Source: a virus
Length of the DNA stretch: 64,000 nucleotides
Virus record (IMG/VR): IMGVR_UViG_3300037346_000623
Coordinates: 53,266-117,265 of that record
Direction: 5' to 3' (one strand)
Shown here: in pieces, positions 19,488-28,017 of the stretch
How positions within the stretch are numbered: the stretch's first letter is position 1
How the letters are laid out: every line of letters begins with the position of its first letter
Notes under the pieces: generated by a model
What the model was told of the DNA's origin: nothing
The model's database searches: none
The model's input: the letters and a program-made list of their open reading frames with translations, nothing else
Translations under genes and position numbers: made by a program

Positions 19488-20414
19488 TTATAGTCTAACT
19501 TTTGGATAGTTTTCATTGAACCACGATATGGATTTTCTAAGTCCATCCTTCATGTGGGTAAATTCAAAATCAGGAAACATATTTTTTATTATATAATTAT
19601 CGCTCGGCTTCCTGTATTGTCCATCTGGTTTAGATTCATCAAATATAATTTCTCCATCATATTCCATTATATCAGCAATCATTTCAACTACTGAACCTAT
19701 GGATATTTCCTCCGATGTTGATAATATAACCGGATCAGATCCGTCGTAATTATCATAGAGTAATTTTGTTAATTTTGCAACATCCTCGGAGAATATAAAT
19801 TCTCTTAATGGTTTACCTGATCCCCAAACCTTAAATTCAGTATTGTTCTTTTTTGCAAGATGCATCCTATGGATAAGCATTGGTATAACATGACCTGATT
19901 CCAGATTATAATTATCGCTAGGACCATAAATATTACATGGTATTACACTAAAATAATTTACGCCATACTGTTCCCTGTATGCTTTTATTTGTATGTCTGC
20001 CATTCTTTTTGCATAAGCGTATGCATAATTTGATGAATGTGGAGGACCAAGATGTATTTTATCCGGTGATAATGGGTATTCGACATTATCTGGAAAAACG
20101 CAGGTTGATAGAAATGCTATGAATTTTTTTATACCAAATTTTCTTGCTGATTCTATTATTGCAGTGTTCATTGAAATGTTCTCGTAAAAGAACTGTCCTT
20201 GTCCATTCATATTCCCTTGTATGCCTCCCACTTTTGCTGCACAATGAATTATTCCTTCCGGTAGATCCCCATTTTTTTCCGACCAGTAAAAATGATCGTC
20301 TATGTATTTTTGATTGATTAGGTTTAGATCCCCTGAACCAATTCTTTCATATTCTTCACCCTTAAATTGTGAACCAACTAGGCCATATGCTCCAGTTACT
20401 AGTATTTTTCCCAT
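19488..20414 (-). CDS. fcl: GDP-L-fucose synthase (epimerase/reductase)
   Basis: A 308-residue extended SDR enzyme. TGAYGLVGSQ at residues 7-16 is the nucleotide-binding motif, HCAAKVGGI and FLSTCVFPD are the family-specific motifs, and YAYAKRMAD holds the YxxxK catalytic pair. With the dehydratase it yields GDP-L-fucose. An alpha-1,2-fucosyltransferase in the same operon gives it an obvious use. Confidence 0.94.
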   Translation of the reverse strand: MGKILVTGAYGLVGSQFKGEEYERIGSGDLNLINQKYIDDHFYWSEKNGDLPEGIIHCAAKVGGIQGNMNGQGQFFYENISMNTAIIESARKFGIKKFIAFLSTCVFPDNVEYPLSPDKIHLGPPHSSNYAYAYAKRMADIQIKAYREQYGVNYFSVIPCNIYGPSDNYNLESGHVIPMLIHRMHLAKKNNTEFKVWGSGKPLREFIFSEDVAKLTKLLYDNYDGSDPVILSTSEEISIGSVVEMIADIMEYDGEIIFDESKPDGQYRKPSDNYIIKNMFPDFEFTHMKDGLRKSISWFNENYPKVRL

Positions 20415-21227
20415 TTACATTTTTTTATATTTTCTTATATAATCCTGATTTGTATAATATTCGAGCGTTTCGTGCATATTTAATGTTTCCAGATGATTAT
20501 AGACATCCCAATTTTCACGGAAGAAATTATTAGCTGGACTGCTATCATTTCCTCTATGATGTTCTAGGTGATATACCATAAAATGATCTACCCATCTTAC
20601 ATCAAGACCGAGTTTAATAAATCTTTTCCCCCTCTCCTTATCTTCAGGCCCATATGATATGAAGTTTTCATTTTCACCTCCATATTTCCTATATGAATTA
20701 CTATTAAAGAATATGCAATGGCCATATTCGCTGTAGCAGTCATAAAATAATGATGTATCAGAATCTATATAATCTAGATTTAGATCATTATCAAATAGAT
20801 TCCCGTGTATGTTTGGTGTTTGTATAACTGCTCTTTGCGTCAGGCCTCCAAATGAATATGGATATATTACATCCGCATTTTCTTCCATTATCATTCTGAC
20901 CGATTCTATATACACATTCGGATGCATTAGAACATCTATATCATAATTAGCAACCACTGGGGTTTCCACAGAATCCAACATTATATTTAAGTATTTTGTT
21001 CTATGAAAAGCTTCTTCTGGTTTTTCTATCCAATGTTTTATTTCTATATTTTTAAGTGTATCTAGAAAATCCAATCTGGATCCTCTATCTGATATCTCAT
21101 AAATAAAAACATTTGTATTAAAATTTTTATTTATGTAATTTAAAACAGTTTTTGCATTATTATACCTGTCCCGATGTTCTATTAATATTGGTATAATAAT
21201 AGTACAATTTTTTAAATCCCTAACCAT
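20415..21227 (-). CDS. Glycosyltransferase (GT2/galactosyltransferase-like)
   Basis: A 270-residue GT-A fold enzyme. CTIIIPILIEHRDRYNNAKT is the nucleotide-sugar-binding N-terminus, NYDIDVLMHP near residue 100 is the DxD-like metal site, and the C-terminal FISYGPEDKERGKRFIKLGL holds an ED acidic pair as in chondroitin/galactosyltransferase-like enzymes. It abuts the GDP-fucose synthase gene and overlaps the GT6 gene upstream by 8 nt. Donor and acceptor sugars cannot be read from the sequence. Confidence 0.8.
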   Translation of the reverse strand: MVRDLKNCTIIIPILIEHRDRYNNAKTVLNYINKNFNTNVFIYEISDRGSRLDFLDTLKNIEIKHWIEKPEEAFHRTKYLNIMLDSVETPVVANYDIDVLMHPNVYIESVRMIMEENADVIYPYSFGGLTQRAVIQTPNIHGNLFDNDLNLDYIDSDTSLFYDCYSEYGHCIFFNSNSYRKYGGENENFISYGPEDKERGKRFIKLGLDVRWVDHFMVYHLEHHRGNDSSPANNFFRENWDVYNHLETLNMHETLEYYTNQDYIRKYKKM

Positions 21228-21936
21228 TTCTTAATTCTTTTTTTTTATCTTCCCCACCTTTATCAAGAAAAACTATTGTTGGACTATTTCCATGCTCATA
21301 TTCACTCGGGCAGGAAAATCCCATACCTAATATTCTATCTGGCTTATTGTCCATGAAGTATTTATTTAGATGTGATTCGTCATGCCATATAGCTATTATA
21401 CCCTTCTCGAGATCCAGATCTATATTTTTACTAATTTTTTCAGCCATTTCTATAAATGATTTTGAATCACCACCAAAAAATCCACCGCAATAATAATTTT
21501 CATTTGCTCCTCTTTTTATAAATGCCTTTGAGTTCGGATTTCTTTCTGGTGTTCCCTGAGGGTTCCATGATATTAGAATAAATCCTGGATGTAGAGTTCC
21601 TATAGTTCCTTTATCGTTGATTATCATATCTGATAGAGGAAGCTGTTTTCTAAATATACTATCAACATCTATATAGAATGAAAAATCGGATTTTTCTATT
21701 TTTTCTCTACCTGAAAGAAAATAATGAAATCTTTTTAATGTTGGCATTGGCCAAGGTTCGCTAGATATTTGAACCTTTTCTATATCAGGGGAATCTATAA
21801 TATCCTGAGAATCTGTGTATATTATAAAACTTAATTTACAATCATTAACAAACATATCTCTAGCTGATTGAATAATACCTTCGAGAAATAACGTATATTT
21901 ATTTGTTGCTATAAGATTTAGCGTAACTTTTTTCAT
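21220..21936 (-). CDS. GT6-family glycosyltransferase (ABO / alpha-1,3-galactosyltransferase type)
   Basis: A 238-residue protein with strong GT6 hallmarks: SSEPWPMPTLKRFHYFL, the metal motif YIDVDSIF (DVD) near residue 90, HPGF, NYYCGGFFGG and IWHDESHLNKYF near the C-terminus. In vertebrates this family adds Gal or GalNAc alpha-1,3 to the Gal of Fuc-alpha-1,2-Gal. GT6 members are known in a few bacteria and in a cyanophage. Bacterial homologues often have NxN in place of DxD; this one retains DxD. It lies in an operon with fucose synthesis and an alpha-1,2-fucosyltransferase. Confidence 0.9.
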   Translation of the reverse strand: MKKVTLNLIATNKYTLFLEGIIQSARDMFVNDCKLSFIIYTDSQDIIDSPDIEKVQISSEPWPMPTLKRFHYFLSGREKIEKSDFSFYIDVDSIFRKQLPLSDMIINDKGTIGTLHPGFILISWNPQGTPERNPNSKAFIKRGANENYYCGGFFGGDSKSFIEMAEKISKNIDLDLEKGIIAIWHDESHLNKYFMDNKPDRILGMGFSCPSEYEHGNSPTIVFLDKGGEDKKKELRNG

Positions 21937-21966
21937 TTATTTTGTCCTTATATAATTTATTTCGAT

Positions 21967-22623
21967 TTAGATTGCAAATATCATTCCCCACATTTCCTGC
22001 CTATATTCATCCAATTTTCCAATCTCGTCTTTTATTTTTAAATTGTCGACATAGTCACTTTTCTCTGGAATGAATGTATAATTATCATCATATTTTATAT
22101 AAAATTTACTATATCCAACATTTGTTAAGTGATCTACGGATTCAAGAATTTCAGATTTTAGTTCTTCTGCCCATTCGAATGCTATCAGGCCTTGATATTT
22201 TCTGATACCCTTTATTACTACCATTTCGTATCCTTCAACGTCTATTTTTATATAGTCAGAATCTCCATATATTTCAATAAGTGTATCTAGTGATATTGTT
22301 TCTACTGTTATTGGTTCTCTGTATCCAATAGTGGAGAATCTGGAGTAATTTGTCCATTTTTCTGATGCTGTTGATATTGTATTAGTATCGCAAATATAGA
22401 AATTGGTATTAATACCATCTAAATCTGATAGGCATTTACCTACTATTTTAATTTTTTCATTATTCCCAAACTTATCCTTTAGTATATCAACTAGTTCAGG
22501 GTTTGCCTCTACCATTATAATTTCACAGTCTGCGTATTGTTGCAAGATCGCTTCAGTGAAATTTCCTAGATTTGCACCTATATCATATATTCTCATATTC
22601 TCATTTTTTAATATAAAGGGCAT
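21967..22623 (-). CDS. FkbM-family SAM-dependent methyltransferase
   Basis: A 218-residue protein: MRIYDIGANLGNFTEAIL is the glycine-rich SAM motif, IIMVEANPELVDIL follows, and SDYIKIDVEGYEMVVIKGI is the FkbM signature. Such enzymes O-methylate sugars in surface glycans. It overlaps the next FkbM gene by 23 nt. From the cassette, it probably methylates the glycan built here. Confidence 0.9.
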   Translation of the reverse strand: MPFILKNENMRIYDIGANLGNFTEAILQQYADCEIIMVEANPELVDILKDKFGNNEKIKIVGKCLSDLDGINTNFYICDTNTISTASEKWTNYSRFSTIGYREPITVETISLDTLIEIYGDSDYIKIDVEGYEMVVIKGIRKYQGLIAFEWAEELKSEILESVDHLTNVGYSKFYIKYDDNYTFIPEKSDYVDNLKIKDEIGKLDEYRQEMWGMIFAI

Positions 22624-23224
22624 CGCCCCATTCGAATTCAGTCATCTGTGTTTCTACCCTTATAAATCCAAATTCTTCTAGATATAGATCGATATCGGAT
22701 AATAGAGCACAATCTACATACAGTTTTTCAGTGTTTATTTCTGTGTAAATATATTTAATGTTATTCAGTAGATTACCAAACCCCTTTAATGCAAGTAATT
22801 CTGCTCCCTGTATATCAATATTTAAGAAATCATACTTTTCAATATTTATTAAATTTTCCTTTATTAGAGAATCCATCCTTTTTGTCTTCATGTCTATTAT
22901 TTCACTTACATAGATATGGGGATGGTGTATTTTATGTTTACCTAGTTCTAATATTGATGAGGATTGCCCATTATTTGTTATGTTGAATTTTATTACATCA
23001 TCATCATTATCTGATATTGCTGAATTAAATATTAGCTCCTCTGAATCTGTACCTAATATCTCATGAAGAGACAAAGAGATTTTAGGGTTTGCCTCAATCC
23101 ATATTGTATTATTAAGACCATTAGAAAGATAATCATGTCTTTCCTCCATTAGATGTGCTCCTATATGAATTACACCCTTTGGCTTCCCGTATTTATTAAC
23201 TATGTCGTTAAATTTTATTAACAT
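22601..23224 (-). CDS. FkbM-family SAM-dependent methyltransferase (second copy)
   Basis: A 207-residue protein: GVIHIGAHLMEERHDYLSNG is the SAM-binding loop, TIWIEANPKIS the acidic strand and YDFLNIDIQGAELLALKGFG the FkbM signature. Clearly of the same family as its neighbour but well diverged (different loops), so it probably modifies another position. Confidence 0.9.
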   Translation of the reverse strand: MLIKFNDIVNKYGKPKGVIHIGAHLMEERHDYLSNGLNNTIWIEANPKISLSLHEILGTDSEELIFNSAISDNDDDVIKFNITNNGQSSSILELGKHKIHHPHIYVSEIIDMKTKRMDSLIKENLINIEKYDFLNIDIQGAELLALKGFGNLLNNIKYIYTEINTEKLYVDCALLSDIDLYLEEFGFIRVETQMTEFEWGDALYIKK

Positions 23225-23234
23225 ATTTTTTATA

Positions 23235-23930
23235 TTATTTTTTTATCTGGTATAAGTATTTATTTTTATTTAAGATGTCCTGAATTGTAAACGGAAGCTG
23301 CTTTGCATTAAAATTACTTTTTGAGTGGATCCTATGGGAAACCAGGATTTTTTGTATATTATGAAAGGTTTTATTTTTTTTTGATAACCTTATCCAGAAA
23401 TCAAAATCCTCCATCCCCTCTACCGTTTCATCCCACCCACCTATTTCAATCGCATCTGAAGTTCTGAATAAAGATGAAGAATTTATTATTTGATTATGTC
23501 CCAATGAAAACCCGCTCCTTATTTCGATGTCATTCTGATCTAAATATAGAGCGTTTGTTCTGTTATTATCTATATCTATATAATATGCCAGCGTACCAAT
23601 TACATCAAAATCTTCGCATATTTCAATTTGTAATTTTAGTTTATTTTTTTCCCATAAATCATCACCATCTATTAATGAAATATATTTTGTATCTACGATA
23701 GATAATAATTTATTTAACGTTTTTGCCTTTCCTTTATCTTTCCCATAATCTATTATATTAAATCTGTTGTCATCTCCAATTAGAAATTTTGCTATTTCCC
23801 TGCTGGAGTCTATGGTTCCATTAAATGCTATTAGACATTTGTAATCAACGAAGTCCTGATTCAATATGCTTTTAATTGTATATGCCAGAAATTCTTCATC
23901 ATTATAAACAGGTAGTAGTATTGTTATCAT
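23235..23930 (-). CDS. GT2-family glycosyltransferase
   Basis: A 231-residue protein with the GT2 start ITILLPVYNDEEFLAYTIKS, ISLIDGDDLWEKNKL (DGDD metal/UDP motif near residue 95) and the acceptor-side motif GMEDFDFWIRLSK (ED...W). Substrates unknown. Part of the sugar cassette, with 10 nt to the next gene and 3 nt to the previous. Confidence 0.9.
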   Translation of the reverse strand: MITILLPVYNDEEFLAYTIKSILNQDFVDYKCLIAFNGTIDSSREIAKFLIGDDNRFNIIDYGKDKGKAKTLNKLLSIVDTKYISLIDGDDLWEKNKLKLQIEICEDFDVIGTLAYYIDIDNNRTNALYLDQNDIEIRSGFSLGHNQIINSSSLFRTSDAIEIGGWDETVEGMEDFDFWIRLSKKNKTFHNIQKILVSHRIHSKSNFNAKQLPFTIQDILNKNKYLYQIKK

Positions 23931-23933
23931 AAT

Positions 23934-24728
23934 TTATATGATGATCCAATTTTTACAATATACGTCGCTTGGATCCTTCTGCATATATGGTCCAAACCAA
24001 TTTGATGGGGCTATTGTTTTTTTACTGTTTGCTAGCCAAGAACCCCACCAGCTAAATGAACTATTTGCTATTATGTGGCCATAGCACAGTGACATTAAAT
24101 ACATATCAATATAGGGACTTCCTGATTCAATTATTATTGAATTATTTATAGATAGATTTTGTCTGCACCATTCAGGATCATCAGAAAATATATAGAAATT
24201 TGAATTTGCATCGAAGTGTTTCATTGCCTCTGTGTAATATTCCACTGTCTGCGTAGGATGATGCCCAGGTGAAGTTAAATAATCTCCTCTTCTGACATGG
24301 ATAGACACACCATTTTCTATTTTTATATAATTTTTCGAATTTTCTATTATATTGTCTCTGAATGTAAAAATTTCTTTTATTTCTGGCTCTATAAAATTGA
24401 AATATTTTTCAGTTTGAAAATATCCAGATAATGAAGTCGAATCTGGTAACATCTCTGTTTGATGATTAAACACAAAATCATTTTCATAATATATGTGATT
24501 TATTGGTATTTCCCCACCGGGTTTTATTAGATTTTTTGGTATATTAAAACATTCCAATAATTTACAGCCGTCATATGAATTTGAATCTAATCCTTGTTGG
24601 AATTTTTCTTCTGGAAAAACTGGATCGAATCCAAGTTTTCTAGCTATTCCCACTGTTGAAGCAAATTGAAACATTTGGTTACCAAATCTTCCCATATGTC
24701 CAATATTATTAAAAGTTATCATAATCAA
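23934..24728 (-). CDS. GT11-family alpha-1,2-fucosyltransferase
   Basis: A 264-residue protein with GT11 motifs: GRFGNQMFQFASTVGIARK near residue 13 and HVRRGDYL near 145, the GDP-fucose-binding motif conserved in alpha-1,2/alpha-1,6 and protein O-fucosyltransferases. IIANSSFSWWGSWLAN follows near 220. It transfers L-fucose from GDP-L-fucose, typically onto terminal galactose to give the H structure. Donor synthesis is encoded in the same operon. Confidence 0.93.
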   Translation of the reverse strand: MIMITFNNIGHMGRFGNQMFQFASTVGIARKLGFDPVFPEEKFQQGLDSNSYDGCKLLECFNIPKNLIKPGGEIPINHIYYENDFVFNHQTEMLPDSTSLSGYFQTEKYFNFIEPEIKEIFTFRDNIIENSKNYIKIENGVSIHVRRGDYLTSPGHHPTQTVEYYTEAMKHFDANSNFYIFSDDPEWCRQNLSINNSIIIESGSPYIDMYLMSLCYGHIIANSSFSWWGSWLANSKKTIAPSNWFGPYMQKDPSDVYCKNWIII

Positions 24729-24746
24729 TTATTTTTAATTTTACTC

Positions 24747-24776
24747 ATTTTTATTAGTTTTGTTCCGTTTTAACGG
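24747..24776. promoter_or_regulatory. Palindrome in divergent intergenic region
   Basis: TTTTGTTCCGTT-TT-AACGGAACAAAA is a 12-bp perfect inverted repeat between the leftward fucosyltransferase operon and the rightward galactosyltransferase gene. Position between divergent starts suggests an operator; a hairpin in a leader is the other option. Confidence 0.5.
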
Positions 24777-24818
24777 AACAAAAAGTTATAAATAATCTAA
24801 AAATATAAAAGTGAAGTT

Positions 24819-25475
24819 ATGAAAAAATTATCAGTCGTTGTTCCATATAGAGATAGGGAAAATCATCTCAAACAATTTATACCATATATGGAAAAATGGT
24901 TAACTAATGAAGAAATTCAATTTGAAATAATAATAGTGAATCAATCTGACGATAAGGGATTTAATAGAGCAAAGCTTTTAAATATAGGATTTAAAGAAAC
25001 TGAGAATTGTGATTATCACGTTTTTCATGATGTTGATATGCTTCCGACAGATTCTGACTATGATTATACTGATGGGCCTACACATCTAGCTTCACAGGCT
25101 GAACAATTTGGCTATAAGCTTCCTTATGATGGTTACTTCGGCGGTGTTACCATTTTCGACAAACCTAGCTTTGTTAAAATAAATGGATATTCTAATGATT
25201 ATTGGGGATGGGGAGCAGAGGATGATGATGTATTATATAGATGTTCAATAATGGGAATTCAGATCTATAGAAAACAATGCAAATATAAATCTTTAGATCA
25301 CGAAAGAAACATAGAGCATGATCCTTACATGAAAAATATCAATAAATTAAATACCTTTATTAATAGTGCTTCCGAGGAATCTATAATGAATGACGGACTA
25401 ACAAATTTAAAATATAATAAAATAGATGATAAAATGCTAACCAAACACACTAGATTTATAACCGTGGATATCTAA
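24819..25475 (+). CDS. Beta-1,4-galactosyltransferase-like (GT7) enzyme
   Basis: A 218-residue protein and one of the few plus-strand genes. It carries the B4GALT motifs in order: VVPYRDRENHLKQF, FNRAKLLNIGF, FHDVDMLP (DVD metal site), DGYFGGVTIF and NGYSNDYWGWGAEDDDVLYR (the WGWGxEDDD acceptor/catalytic loop). Vertebrate members add Gal beta-1,4 to GlcNAc. It diverges from the other cassette genes and has its own upstream AT-rich promoter region. Confidence 0.92.
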   Translation: MKKLSVVVPYRDRENHLKQFIPYMEKWLTNEEIQFEIIIVNQSDDKGFNRAKLLNIGFKETENCDYHVFHDVDMLPTDSDYDYTDGPTHLASQAEQFGYKLPYDGYFGGVTIFDKPSFVKINGYSNDYWGWGAEDDDVLYRCSIMGIQIYRKQCKYKSLDHERNIEHDPYMKNINKLNTFINSASEESIMNDGLTNLKYNKIDDKMLTKHTRFITVDI

Positions 25476-25693
25476 AAATTGCTCTTGAGATCACTAAGAA
25501 CCCTATCCACTGTATTTTTTAGATGCTCCATATTTTTACTTAGCATTTCTGGATCATCATTTTTCAATAAATAGCTTATTGTTTCTAGCGATCCTAATGA
25601 ATATGCTATTCTACTTTTAAGTATAGAGTTTTCTATTAATAACTCTGTTGTTCCTTTTGTTCCTTTATTTTCATCGTCTGGAAATATACACAT
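25472..25693 (-). CDS. Small hypothetical helical protein
   Basis: A 73-residue protein from ATG at 25693 (MCIFPDDENKGTKG...), mostly helical with Leu/Ile heptads (LLIENSILKSRIAYSLGSLE). It overlaps the end of the convergent galactosyltransferase gene by 4 nt. No family recognised. Confidence 0.45.
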   Translation of the reverse strand: MCIFPDDENKGTKGTTELLIENSILKSRIAYSLGSLETISYLLKNDDPEMLSKNMEHLKNTVDRVLSDLKSNF

Positions 25694-25746
25694 CTTATTT
25701 TATTTTTATGATATATAATCCAAATCGGAAAAAAATCAAAAATCAA

Positions 25747-25777
25747 AAAAAAGCCTAGATATTATCTAGGCTTTTTT
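25747..25777 (-). terminator. Rho-independent terminator after the Clp gene
   Basis: AAAGCCTAGATA-TT-TATCTAGGCTTTTTT, a 12-bp stem with T runs on both sides, 4 nt beyond the Clp stop codon. Confidence 0.85.
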
Positions 25778-25780
25778 GTG

Positions 25781-27874
25781 CTATTTCTTTTTTGTTGTCA
25801 CCCTGACTTTTACTGGTGGCTGTATTCCACCATCCTTGGGTTTGTCAAATGATAAAGTTATCGTATCACCTTCTGATATTTTTGTTTGTACCATTAAATC
25901 CGCTAGTGTGTCCTCTATATACTTCTGTATTATTCTCTTTAATGGTCTAGCTCCAAATTTTGGATTAAATCCATCCTCACATATCTTTTCTTTAAGATCC
26001 TGTGAAACCTTTATTTTATAGCCAAGTGATTCTATTCTTGACAGGGTTTTTGTTAATTCAACATCAAGAATATCAAGCATGTTTTCCTTACCAAGTTCCT
26101 TAAAGTAAATAATATCATCCAATCTATTTATGAATTCAGGTGAGAATTTTTTTTCAAGCTCTTTTTTAAGAAGTGCTTCATTTTCGAATTCTTTATTTGC
26201 TGATTTTGCCGATGTTATAAATCCACTACTTGTACCAAACTCTGATAATTTTCTTTGTCCGACATTTGATGTTAGAATAATTAGTGTATTTTTAAAATTT
26301 ATTTTTCTTCCCTGTCCATCTGTTAAATGACCCTCGTCCAATATTTGTAAAAGAGTATTAAATATCTCCGGGTGTGCCTTTTCGATCTCGTCGAATAATA
26401 CAATTGAATATGGTTTTCTTCTGACCTTTTCTGTTAATTGCCCACCGTCCTCGTGACCAACATATCCTGGGGGTGCACCAAACATTTTGGTTGCATCAAA
26501 CTTTTCACCATATTCACTCATGTCGATTCTTATTAATGAATCGCTTTCGCCAAACATATGTTTAGCAAGTTCCTTCGCTAATTGGGTTTTACCAACCCCA
26601 GTAGGACCAAGAAAAAGAAACGTTCCTATTGGCTTATTTGGATCCTTTATTCCCATTCTATTTCTTAAAACTGCTCTTGATACTTTTTCTATTGCATCAT
26701 CTTGCCCAATAACTCTGCCTTTAAGATCAGTACTCATATTAGCAAGCTTAAAGTTTTCGTCCTGATTTACTTTTTTAAGTGGTACACCTGACATCATAGC
26801 TACTACCTCAGCAACCCTTTCCCCGTCAACAGTTTTCTTTTTACCTTTAAACTTTGCCTCCCAAAGTTTTATTTCTGATTCAAGTGACACCTCTGTATGT
26901 CTTTGTAGATCTCTATATTTTGCTGCTCCCTCGTAATCTTGCTTTTTAACTGCAAGACTCTTATCGATTGCTATTTGTGATAGATTTTTTTCCAGCCTTG
27001 TTATTGTCTCCGGTACTTTAACGTCGTTTAGCTGGGTTCTACTGCCTGCTTCGTCTAATGCATCTAAAGCCTTATCCGGGAAGTTACGATCTGTTATATA
27101 GCGTTCTGTGAGCTTTACGCAATTGATTATGGCATCATCCGTGTACTTTACGTTGTGATGATCCTCATATTTGGATTTTACGCTGTTTAAAATTTCTATT
27201 GTTGTTTCTATATCCGGTGGATTTACAAGTACCTTCTGAAATCTTCTCTCTAGTGCACCATCTTTCTCAATATGTTGACGATATTCATTAAGTGTTGTTG
27301 CACCGATGCATTGTATCTCCCCTCTAGCTAATGCAGGCTTAAACATATTCGATGCATCAAGTGATCCTGATGATCCGCCTGCACCAATAATAGTATGTAG
27401 CTCGTCGATAAAAATAATAATGTCTCTATTCTTTTTAAGCTCATCTATAATCGCTTTAATTCTCTCCTCGAACTGTCCTCTATATTTAGTTCCGGCTACT
27501 AGTGAACCCATATCTAGGGTTAGAATTCTTTTGTTCAGTAGGGTTTGAGAAACCTTTCTCTGAACTATTTTTAGAGCTAATCCCTCAGCTATTGCTGATT
27601 TACCAACACCTGGTTCCCCTATGAGAACCGGATTATTTTTTTTCCTCCTTGAAAGTATTTGTGATATTCTTTCAATCTCTGGATCCCTGCCTATAATAGG
27701 ATCGAGTTCCCCTCTTGATGCCATATCTGTTAGATCGGTGGAATGTGAGTCCAGTATTGGTGTTTTATCTGTACCTTTTTTAGACTTATATTCGCTTTGG
27801 TAATCCTCATCTCCTCCTCCTGTGTATTGGTCCATTGACGGTGAGATTTTCTTTTTGTAGTCTTCTTTTTTCAT
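25781..27874 (-). CDS. Clp-type double AAA+ unfoldase (ClpC/ClpA-like) lacking the N domain
   Basis: A 697-residue protein with two AAA+ modules. In D1, Walker A GEPGVGKSA is near residue 69 and Walker B IIFIDELHTIIGAGG near 152. In D2, Walker A GPTGVGKTQLAKELAKHMFG is near 430 and Walker B VLFDEIEKAHP near 500. Between them, QDYEGAAKYRDLQ resembles the UVR/M-domain of ClpC. The usual N-terminal adaptor domain (about 140 residues) is replaced by a short disordered stretch. The ClpP-binding loop position reads SGF instead of the usual [LIV]GF, so ClpP partnering is uncertain. It might remodel virion or host proteins. Confidence 0.92.
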   Translation of the reverse strand: MKKEDYKKKISPSMDQYTGGGDEDYQSEYKSKKGTDKTPILDSHSTDLTDMASRGELDPIIGRDPEIERISQILSRRKKNNPVLIGEPGVGKSAIAEGLALKIVQRKVSQTLLNKRILTLDMGSLVAGTKYRGQFEERIKAIIDELKKNRDIIIFIDELHTIIGAGGSSGSLDASNMFKPALARGEIQCIGATTLNEYRQHIEKDGALERRFQKVLVNPPDIETTIEILNSVKSKYEDHHNVKYTDDAIINCVKLTERYITDRNFPDKALDALDEAGSRTQLNDVKVPETITRLEKNLSQIAIDKSLAVKKQDYEGAAKYRDLQRHTEVSLESEIKLWEAKFKGKKKTVDGERVAEVVAMMSGVPLKKVNQDENFKLANMSTDLKGRVIGQDDAIEKVSRAVLRNRMGIKDPNKPIGTFLFLGPTGVGKTQLAKELAKHMFGESDSLIRIDMSEYGEKFDATKMFGAPPGYVGHEDGGQLTEKVRRKPYSIVLFDEIEKAHPEIFNTLLQILDEGHLTDGQGRKINFKNTLIILTSNVGQRKLSEFGTSSGFITSAKSANKEFENEALLKKELEKKFSPEFINRLDDIIYFKELGKENMLDILDVELTKTLSRIESLGYKIKVSQDLKEKICEDGFNPKFGARPLKRIIQKYIEDTLADLMVQTKISEGDTITLSFDKPKDGGIQPPVKVRVTTKKK

Positions 27875-27899
27875 AAAAAATTTTATCCTTTATTTTATG

Positions 27900-27938
27900 C
27901 AAATATAGAATAAAATTTCGGAAAATTAAAATAATTTT
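27900..27938 (-). promoter_or_regulatory. Bacteroidota-type promoter for the Clp gene
   Basis: On the minus strand: an AT run, then TTTTCCGAAA and, about 8 nt further, the -7 element TATATTTG. It lies 26 nt before the Clp start. Same layout as the other promoter sites in this window. Confidence 0.7.
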
Positions 27939-28017
27939 ATGGATAATATTTTGATTATTTATTTTTCTTGATATAAAAAGAAATAGCGGCATTTAATTTA
28001 TATATTCAGTCCTATTT

